Positions 25,650 through 34,020 of a stretch of 64,000 nt of DNA are shown here, piece by piece (position 1 is the stretch's first letter; each line of letters begins with the position of its first letter). A program made the position numbers and the translations under genes. Under the pieces are notes generated by a model, which was given only the letters and a program-made list of their open reading frames with translations, had not been told where the DNA came from and searched no databases. This stretch comes from Lithospermum erythrorhizon (lineage: Eukaryota; Streptophyta; Magnoliopsida; Boraginales; Boraginaceae), in the NCBI GenBank assembly GCA_019722365.1, contig JADFUC010000516.1, positions 1-64,000 of the forward strand, written 5' to 3'.

Positions 25650-26994
25650 ATGGTGAATAAACAGGTAATTTTAGTGTGCCAATCATAATAGAGGAAAATA
25701 TGCAATCATAGATAGAGCGGTTCAAAACATCTAACATATTACAAATAAATTGTAAATATTATACCCGGTACTTGATCTCACAAAGCATTAAGGTATCCAA
25801 GATCCGTTGTGGTTGGAATCAACAGCCCGACAACGCAATTTATTTTGAATCCGGTAATAGTAGATTAACTAATCAATTGTCTACCACGACCTGACTCTTG
25901 GGTCACTAACACTCGCAGGGGTGCTACCCGACAATGTATCACGAACCCGCAGCGTTAGTAAATCACCGGTTAAGCCACGATTAAACCAATACGTTGGTTT
26001 GGAATGATCATCACGAAAACCCGCGGCGTTAGTGGAAATCCTTGACATGATCCGTTATCATGTTTCGTCCTTGATACTAGTACACTGCCCATTATGCGTG
26101 CGTGAAGTGATAAGTTTCACAACTTTAAAACTGGTTTGATACGTTGCTTAAAGTTTAGTGGTGACATTAATTTTATTTGTTATTATTTAACATGTAATAT
26201 AGCACATAATCAAGTAATATGCACATCATAAAAATAAAACAAATAACACATTCAGGAGATATATGATATGACCCTAAAATGAAATAGACCTATCACAACA
26301 CTTGACATGTATAATACTAACATAAGATCCTATTCCAACATTTTACAAAAATACAGTCTTTTATTCTTCAACTTCTGGAAACTTCCAAAGTTCGCCAAAT
26401 GTCGTCCTCGTGAAGTGTCATCTTCAATGCCTCCACAGCAGTACATTTATTTACTAACCAGCTAAAGGCAGCCGCGAGGCTTGTAGGTAAAATAAAATAA
26501 ATAAATCTGACTCAAGCGGTCCTTTCTGGCGAATAAGCGTTTCGCATGCCGTATTTAAATAAAATCTGATACTAGGTAAATATCCGATATATCCATTTCC
26601 ATTCCCGTTACAATATATATATATATATAAAGATAGCATAATTTAATAAAGATACATTAAATGGTATGGAATAAATGACTCATAAAAGTCATAAAATATC
26701 AATAATCTGATGAATTCCGATTATGAAATACGATAAGTATGCAATAAACATGTCATTGATATACAATAAACTGTCGTCGATACATAATAAAATGTACTTA
26801 ATATGCAATCAACATAATTATGAGGTTGAGATAGTACTCTCAATTAAATTTAAAATTTTAAATATATAATTGACTTAATCCATATAGATAGTTTCTATTT
26901 TGATTATATACAAATAAAATTAATCACATAAATATATAATTTAAAATGTGATGGAGAATTAAATTCAAATTTGAATCTCATAATTAAATTCATG

Positions 26995-27056
<62 letters not shown>

Positions 27057-28130
27057 TGCATTAATTAACATATATTTTTGTGTCAATAGTTATTACGATA
27101 ACTATTTCATATATCTGATAAGACAATGATTATTACAATAATTATTTCCTTATAAATATAATAGGATAAAACTAGCAAGTTTTATACAAACTTTATTAAT
27201 ATTTTAACTAGGTATTGTTATCATGATTATATCCTCAAATTAATACATTTATAAGAGATAAATAATGAAAGAGATTATTGAATGAAACTTATTATCATCA
27301 AAATTGATAATTACAATTATCATAATAGTAAAATGATAATAATTCACAAAAAAACTGAAATTAATATTTTAAAAAATGGATTAGGATTTTGTAACAAGAA
27401 TTGATGAAGAGCGAGGCCCAGACGACCTTTGCCTCCGGTAGTCCTTGTAATACGCGGACCACCGGTACGCCCGTCTAAAGAAATTAGATCAGTAGTGGCG
27501 GAATGTCCCGTTTGGCCACGGACGCATACTGGAGACGCCTTGAGTCGCACCTCCATTTCACAAACAATTCCAGTTTTTCAGATTCAATTCAATTGTTTGA
27601 AAAAACCGATTTGAAGGCCTTAAACATATCCAAAAATTCTACAATTTTTACCAGAAATTCCACACAATTTTCTTAAACTTTTCCAATTTGAATTTTGTAA
27701 AAAACATTTACCAAAAATTAATTATATAATAAATATTCCAGAAATCAAAAATTGTTTGGGACACTTAAACTATCCAAAAAATTCTGAATTTCTTTGGAGA
27801 TGGTTCTCTTCCCCTCTGGAATACAAAATAAAATTGGTCGAAGTTTTTGAACATTTTAAACGCCTCAAATCCAATAAAAATATTTAGATTTCAATCAAAA
27901 CATGTTTTAAAAACACTTCGATTCAAAACACAAATCTAAATTCAAATCATCAAAACATAAACATAATGAACTTGAATAAGGTATAAAATACATATTTATT
28001 CATAGATCCAATTTTCATAACATACATTCATTGTCAGAATACATAAACATAAACATGAAATGATATAAAATATGTTTATCTGACAAATTCTATATAAATG
28101 TAATCGAGAAATATATATCACAACTTAAAC
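25650..28130 (-). other. copia-2 non-coding leader
   Basis: About 2.5 kb between gag remnant and PBS, without coding potential. It contains a repeated block with cccgcagcgttagt (about 25948) and cccgcggcgttagtg (about 26021), a run of about 27 TA dinucleotides at 26998-27049, and a GC-rich block at about 27400-27560. The same motifs appear in the copia-1 leader (for example ccagcagcgttagtg at about 4281). Confidence 0.6.
26998..27049. repeat. (TA)n microsatellite
   Basis: An uninterrupted run of about 26 TA/AT dinucleotides within the copia-2 leader. Confidence 0.95.
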
Positions 28131-28132
28131 AA

Positions 28133-28146
28133 GCTCGCTGATACCA
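28133..28146 (-). other. copia-2 primer-binding site (tRNA-iMet type)
   Basis: On the minus strand TGGTATCAGCGAGC lies one base inside the 5' LTR. It matches the plant initiator-methionine tRNA 3' end (TGGTATCAGAGC) except at one or two bases. Confidence 0.85.
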
Positions 28147-28147
28147 T

Positions 28148-29079
28148 TGTTGGAAAATTATACCTTGTTCATAATAAAATAAACAAATTCAACCATGATC
28201 GAATAAATGTACATAAGCAATTACCATAAAAATACATATATACGTATATGTAATGGGCAGAAATACTTACATCGTGGCGAAAAAATCCTGCTTAATCTTT
28301 CTGAAGCCTCCTTTGAATTCTAGCAATGAGCATCGAAAAACTGATACCTCAGGTTGTCTAAAAGCGCAGCGGTTGAATCTCGCGATTGGATTTATAGAAT
28401 CGTACCAGCGATTGGACAACAAAATGAGTGAAAACTTATTTCGAAATGCTGAAGAGGGAGGGAGGGGTGGTGGCTTTCTCTTGGGAAAAAAGATGATGAA
28501 ACTTAGGTTTTTCATTTGTCTTTTTCTTATATATAATTCTTTTAGTTTCGGTAGGAATAGCTTGACTCGTTCTATAAATAGCTTCTTTCGTTAGCCGTTA
28601 ACTAACTTATTACTAAACGAGTAAGTAACTTAACAAGTTACTAATAAGTTTTCCTTATTAAACCGTCAATTGAAATAGTAATTTAATTGATTCGTTTTTG
28701 TCCGATTTGTATTTTACACTATCAATGCACAACTCTCGATTAGATTATCGTTGATTTCAATCAACTCCCAATTTAACAATCTCGATTTAATTGATACATG
28801 GAGCTCTTCAGCGTCATTGTATGTGTGTGACATACGGACTCGTATAATATTATCCATATAATAATATAATTGATCATTATGATTATTATATCTATTATGC
28901 ATGAGATCTAGCAATCTCGCATAACCCCAATATTATCCTGAGTTCCATTTTAGTAATTTATAATTACTATTATTGAACACTTAGTTTGAGTAATCTCATT
29001 TAACTAAGACAGTAATGAATTATTCTGACCGTTAATGACGAGCATAATTATAGAAATCAAAGTACTCTGATTTCCAACA
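28148..29079 (-). repeat. copia-2 5' LTR
   Basis: It starts TGTTGGAAAATTA, ends TTTCCAACA, is 932 bp long versus 930 bp for its partner, and carries a tatata motif near 28530 reading on the minus strand. Confidence 0.85.
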
Positions 29080-31298
29080 CAATCTTCGGCCCTTGCACCG
29101 GTGTCACGAAGTCTTTGAGGGTTGTGGATGCCACCTTTTCTGCTTGAGTCTGTGGTAGCGTTATCCCCGCGAGTCTTTGATGACTTAGCCGTCTTTCTTT
29201 GTGATAGCTTGGATGAGCTTAACTTTGAGGCGTCTGATTCTCGCAGTGCAGGTCCGTCCGTCTTCTTCCTTTGATAGAACTTGGCATCAGCAAATAGTGC
29301 CTCTTGACGGTGAGCGGGTTCTCGTGCGCTACGATTGTCCTTTACGCACCGTCCGTGCGATCGCGGCGTTGGAGCAAAGTTGAAAGGTACTACATTGTTG
29401 TTGTGGATCCATAGTGCTCCCGGCGATGCATTCACGAATTGTGGCAAGTCGATCACATTTCTCGTGATGTTGTGTGCGCGAATTCGCATATCACTAGGTG
29501 GATGGATACTTGCCCGTTCTTTACATTGGCCTCCTTAGTTTGAAACGCGTATCGTGACACGAGTATAGCTGCGGATCTTTTGTCAGAATGCCCAAAAACT
29601 TAAGTGTATGGAGGTAGAAATTGGTTGATCCTCACATCCGCTGGCGTTATGGTGCCGTCGAGTTTGTTGTCACGATCTTCTTCAGAGGCATGTCTTCGTT
29701 TGTGAAGGTGGCGGTGAAACTCTGAGGAACACTCACGGATTCTTTAGGGCACTGCGAGGTTGTTTTACACCTGCAGGATGTCTTCGACCTCCACGTACAT
29801 ATTGCATGACTCTTACATCTCTTCTGCAGTGGGGTGTCGACTTTGGGTGGTCTCCCAGCTTCGTCGAGGGTTCGACTTGCTTCTCGAAGCCTTACGGCAC
29901 TTTGACTTTAGCTTTCTTGAGGATGGTGAGGGTTATGTGGTTGGCGGAGACCTTATCTTCCTCGACAATATGTCGATGACGAGAGATCGTGACTTCTCAT
30001 AAAGGCAGAAGCACTTCTCTATTAGGATGTCTAGACTTTCGACATCCTCGGGATAGTACTTGTAGTGATCACGATTTTTGTGCTTGTTGGCTCCTCGAGG
30101 TAACTTGGGCTCAGTTAGTTCGATTAGTTTTTACTTTGGCTTGTTTCTCCAGAAAAATCACAGGGATGTCGGGACTTACGAAAAAGCGAAGATGCTCTTT
30201 GGCTTGCATCTCTTTTAGTGTGAGGCTCTTCTTGTCTCCAAGGTTGAGTCCGCCCTCTATTCTCTTAGTCTTGAAAGAGAACTTAGTTGATTTGGAAGTT
30301 ATGGCGTGGGGCGTCAGCACTACCGATCTTGGATGCCACCGGTCTCTTCGCCTCGTACTTGGCTTTATAGAAATTTGATTGTTTATTTGGTGGAGCCGCT
30401 TCCACTGTTCTTTATATGGTTAGCTCCATGTCATATGCTCTGGTGGATAGATGCTCGAAGGTCTTTGGTAGTATGCCTGCGGAGGATATGCTTGTAGGTC
30501 CATTCAAATCCGATAGCAATCACGTATACCCGATGGTAGAAGACTCACGAGTCTATCTTTGCACTTGAGGCTGAGGCTCACTCTCCCGATTGATGTAGTG
30601 AGTGACCCGGTTCTTCTTGGCATTTCTTGGCGCAGTTAGCTCTATCATGCTAAGCATTTTAAATCTTGAAGAGCGGTTCAAGAACTTCCTTTCTAGGTGT
30701 GCCCTAACTATCAATGGAGTAAGTTCCCGGCTTTGTATACCACTCAAATACATTCCCTTTCGGTGTGGATGAAGCTGCTTGACCTGCGATCTCCGCTTGT
30801 TCAGCATTGTTGCATGTTTCTATGAAATGCGCTATGTCTTTGCTTAGGGTTCCCCAAATGCCGTGGCTTCTTTGGAACTTTGTAGGTTATTAGCTTGTTA
30901 TGCAGTGCTTTCGAAATCAGTATCTTCTCCTTCATATGAGAAAGAGACTCTTCCTGACGCTGCATGTGCTTGGCCATTTCTTCCACCATCTAAGTTAGAG
31001 AGGCTATCTGCTCCTCTATGGTGGTGATTCCCATAATCATGAAAGATATGTAGGAATCGTCAGAGTCCCCGTGTGACCCATATCTGGACTGGCTTCTTTC
31101 CATGGAGGAGCTAGGTATAAAACCGTAGCTAGATGGTGATGAGTACCTTAGTTGAGTAGGCTTCTGGCCTTCAAAGTACTCAATGTCCCTTTCACATGTG
31201 GGAGATGTCATCCATCTTTGTATGGAGGCGCGCATCGCGCAGCCGGTGGTAACCCGCGTTGCTTCTAAGGCTCTGCTGAATGCGTTGGGCTGGGGCAC
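29080..31298 (-). pseudogene. Ty3/gypsy gag-protease pseudogene
   Basis: From right to left the minus strand gives TTIEEQIASLT followed by MVEEMAKHMQRQEESL (about 31020-30900), then AITSKSTKFSFKTKRIEGG and KSLTLKEMQAKEH (30320-30160), then LIELTEPK...ANKHKNRDHYKYY and IEKCF (about 30130-30015), the gag C-terminal region with a decayed CxxH-type segment, and finally WIHNNNVVPF and ALFADAKFY (29430-29290), the block after the aspartic protease where the family has GRPWIHENxxVPSTLHQ and HFADAKFY. The intact protease DxG was not found. Frameshifts lie between blocks. The gene continues at 20438 beyond copia-2. Confidence 0.8.
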
Positions 31299-31359
31299 GG
31301 TGGATTCATCTTGACCTTTTGGAGTCGAGGAGTGACGAGGTAGAATAGTCCTACAGGCG

Positions 31360-32815
31360 TGTCAGATTTGCTCAGCGAAAAAGATTTTATTATTTATATT
31401 TCCTCGAAATAATGAGAAATTTTAGGGGATATGCTTAATGGTACAAAGGGAAATTTATCAAATGGTTGGGTTAGAGCTATCGGTCTAGTTATCTCTTACA
31501 TATGTTGGCGTCTGATATAAGCTTGAAACGATATGGACTCGGCGGCTTGAGCTTGGGTCTTGACTTGGATATGTGTCTGGGCGAGGGCACGGGGCAATTT
31601 GGTCTTTGGCGTTATATATGGTCAGTGCCGGACGAGTAGCCTTGATCCCGTGTGGTTGTATGGACTTGATCTTTGGTCCTGGACTTCGATCCTTGAGATA
31701 TGGACTGGATGGTAGGACTTGGACCCCTCCGTTTGGTAGGATATGTGAAATTTCAGTTAGATGACGGCCTCTTTGAGGGAAGCGATATGTGGGTTGGTTG
31801 GACTCTTGACCCTCTTTGAGGTGATGACTTGGTTATGTATCCTTGTCGGGATGCTTCAACAGGTTGTCTCCGTGTGGCTGGACTAGTTCAGGGGCTTTGA
31901 CAGTATGGTACTAAACTAGATGAACCTTGTAAGCTTGGTACAGGTTCTAAGCCCCAGGTAGTAGAAGTCTTAGCGAACTTTCCTTGTACTGAGTGCTAGA
32001 TGTAGAGAAAAGGGCTTCAATAACTTGATCCTAGGTCCGACTTGATTTGTTGCAGGGGCCTTAGCAAAGTATCTCATGTATCTTGATTTGGGTGTTGAGT
32101 GGGCGCTCGGTTTCATCGGGTTTTTGGAAGTCCTCCGCTTCACTTGATGTGTTAAGGCGCCTATTTGGTGTTATTGGGAGTTGGGGTTGTGAGCGATCAC
32201 TCTGCTTTGCCCAGGCGACTTGGTGCGAGAGACATAGCGTGTTTCTTACCCAGCTTGTTGGGGATGGACCATTTCACGACTTCTTGTCGGACTTTGGGGA
32301 TTAGCCAGCCTTAACTTGTTTGATTATGAAGTTGGCCGCGCTACGGATGGGGTTGGACGCCATTTGGTTTCGGTATGCGGATGCACTCTTTCTCTCGATT
32401 GGTAGGTTCATTTCGGGCGGATCGTGATACCGGCCGTTGATTTTAAGGTATAATCTAAGCTTAAGTCGGATATTTTGCCAGAACATTCTCCCAGAAAGAG
32501 GAGTTGGGCGCCTATTTGTAGGGTTTTTAGGTCAAAATAATTTTATTTATTGACCTTGACATTTTCTTGCCATTAATTAGCGCAAGTATCTTTGAAAACC
32601 GCATTATATTTAAAAATTAGGTTTAGTGTATAGGCACATTTTAACCTAAAATTAATTTCGGGTGGTTAATTCGAGGGGAGCCCTATTATTTTCATTTAAT
32701 TCAAAGCTCGGGTAAACCTGTCAAACACGTGTGATCGGTTGAGAATTAATTAAATTAATAAATCCATAAAAATAAATTTTATTAATTAAAATTAATCAAA
32801 TTTACACTATCTACA
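31360..32815 (-). repeat. Gypsy (Tat-like) LTR C, 5' LTR of the PMD-carrying element
   Basis: Plus-strand ends are TGTCAG and CTACA, about 1.46 kb apart, and gag starts just inside on the minus strand. It aligns by eye to LTR A along its right kilobase and more loosely to LTR B. The primer-binding site inside it could not be assigned to a tRNA. Confidence 0.7.
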
Positions 32816-33300
32816 AGTACTATATCTTATTTTAAACATTTATTTTTATGTAGAAGTTTTACTTTGTTTAAACTAATTAAATGTTGCTTAACTACAATTT
32901 TCAATGTACTTTCAAATTTGTTAATTAAAAAAATTAAAAAAAAATTGCTAAGTTAAATAGTAAAAATAATTAAATTGCTAAGTCAATTTTCAATGTACTT
33001 TCAAGTTTTACTTTGTTTAAACTAATTAAATTGATTGCATACATTCATAACACTAGTGACAAATTATCAAAATTGATGTATTATTTTTTTAAATATATGT
33101 TATAATTTTTTTAAAATGATTTATGGTATTCAATCGAGCGAGTTCCAGTATACTTGATCGAATATCGAATCCAGAAGAATACTCGAATCAAACTCGTTAA
33201 GCTTTCAAACTTATTGTGGAATCGGATATTTTGAATCAAGATTCACGCCACTGCCACCAATTAGTTCCCCTTATGCCCCTCATTTTCCTCACACATTATC
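32816..33300. other. Upstream region of the DUF506 gene
   Basis: AT-rich DNA between the gypsy LTR and the gene. Two short direct repeats occur: ttttcaatgtactttcaa at about 32898 and 32986, and agttttactttgtttaaact at about 32866 and 33004, suggesting a local duplication of roughly 100 bp with rearrangement. Confidence 0.6.
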
Positions 33301-33315
33301 CACGACACATCACTC

Positions 33316-33357
33316 GCCACGTAGGCATAAAAGTCACCTTCCTCCTATTTATATAAA
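33316..33357 (+). promoter_or_regulatory. Core promoter of the DUF506 gene (TATA box and ACGT element)
   Basis: A good plant TATA box (atttatataaa, 33347-33357) is followed by a pyrimidine-rich ctttcactctcatttcac region where transcription would start about 30 bp later. An ACGT core (ccacgtagg) lies about 30 bp upstream of it. The inferred leader is about 630 bp. Confidence 0.55.
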
Positions 33358-33406
33358 CCCCACCCTTTCACTCTCATTTCACTCCATAAAAAATCAACAC
33401 CATAAT

Positions 33407-33613
33407 TCACAAACTAAAAACTCAAACTTATATCTCAATATCAAAATTTAATTAATTAAATTTAAATATCAAAATGACTTCATTTTATTTTTATCTCGCC
33501 GGAAAATAATTCACCACTTAAAAACTCAAACTTATATTTCAATATCAAAAACTAATTATTTAAATTTAAATATCAAAACGACGTCAGTTTTCTTTTTACC
33601 TCGCCGGAAAATG
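33407..33613 (+). repeat. 103-bp tandem duplication in the 5' leader of the DUF506 gene
   Basis: Copy 1 (33407-33509) starts ttcacaaactaaaaactcaa and copy 2 (33510-33613) starts ttcaccacttaaaaactcaa; both run through caatatcaaaa, atttaaatatcaaaa and ctcgccggaaaat. Copy 1 has an ATG that opens a short uORF; copy 2 has ACG at that place. Confidence 0.85.
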
Positions 33614-33943
33614 ATTATTCCGGCAATATATTCGTATACTTTTCTTTATCGGAGCGCTAAAAATTCTCTGATTTCACTTCATCATCGTCATGTTTTCCAT
33701 GAAAATCCATAACCTTTGGAACTGCTTCCAACTGATTTTTCAAACATTTTCACTTTTTTAGCTAAAAATTAGCTTTTTTGGACAATTGTTTTGGAACACT
33801 TCATTTTTGCTCTCAAACATTTTTTCTTTTTTTAGCTAAAATTAGCTTTTTTTGTGAATTTTGGAGAATAGTTTTGGGACAGTTTCAATTTTTTTTCTTG
33901 CTATTTGATGATAAATTCAATGAGAATTTACTGTGTAGAGTAA
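33474..33943 (+). promoter_or_regulatory. Three upstream ORFs in the DUF506 leader
   Basis: uORF1 33474-33509 encodes MTSFYFYLAGK. uORF2 33690-33761 encodes 23 residues beginning MFSMKIHNLW. uORF3 33908-33943 encodes MINSMRIYCVE. All end before the main ATG at 34021. Such uORFs usually lower translation of the main frame; that they do so here is inference, and conservation of the peptides is unknown. Confidence 0.5.
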
Positions 33944-34020
33944 TGTAGTTTTGGATATTATGTAATTGAAGCTTAACTATATCGAGAAATTGAATAATTT
34001 TTGAGAAAAGAGTTGGAAAA

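Larger units (their letters stand above)
20439..29079 (-). mobile_element. Ty1/copia LTR retrotransposon copia-2, full-length but decayed
   Basis: Both LTRs are present (20439-21368 and 28148-29079), each TGTTGGAAAATTA...TTTCCAACA. The minus-strand orientation is set by a primer-binding site next to the right LTR and a polypurine tract next to the left LTR, and by TATA motifs in both LTRs that read on the minus strand. The internal region has a decayed pol and a long leader (about 25.65-28.13 kb). The two LTRs differ at many sites, so the insertion is old. Five-base flanks (ctcaa and caatc) do not match, so the target duplication is not recognisable. It interrupts the gypsy gag-pol gene. Confidence 0.85.
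16640..32815 (-). mobile_element. Non-autonomous Ty3/gypsy (Tat-like) element with gag-protease and antisense PMD gene, split by copia-2
   Basis: The 5' LTR is at 31360-32815, followed on the minus strand by gag and protease (31298-29080), then, across the copia-2 insertion, the continuation at 20438-20035, and finally an antisense PMD pseudogene on the plus strand (about 17073-19500). The gag-protease text matches plant gypsy polyproteins in order and content. Between the post-protease linker and the PMD C-terminus only about 0.5 kb remains, so RT, RNase H and integrase (normally about 4 kb) are missing. Antisense extra ORFs between pol and the 3' LTR are known from the Tat clade. The left boundary and 3' LTR are unresolved (LTR B is a candidate). 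Confidence 0.65.

Noticed and set aside
29201..30378. Plus-strand open frames up to 129 codons
   Set aside because: They are antisense to the recognisable gypsy gag-protease text on the minus strand.
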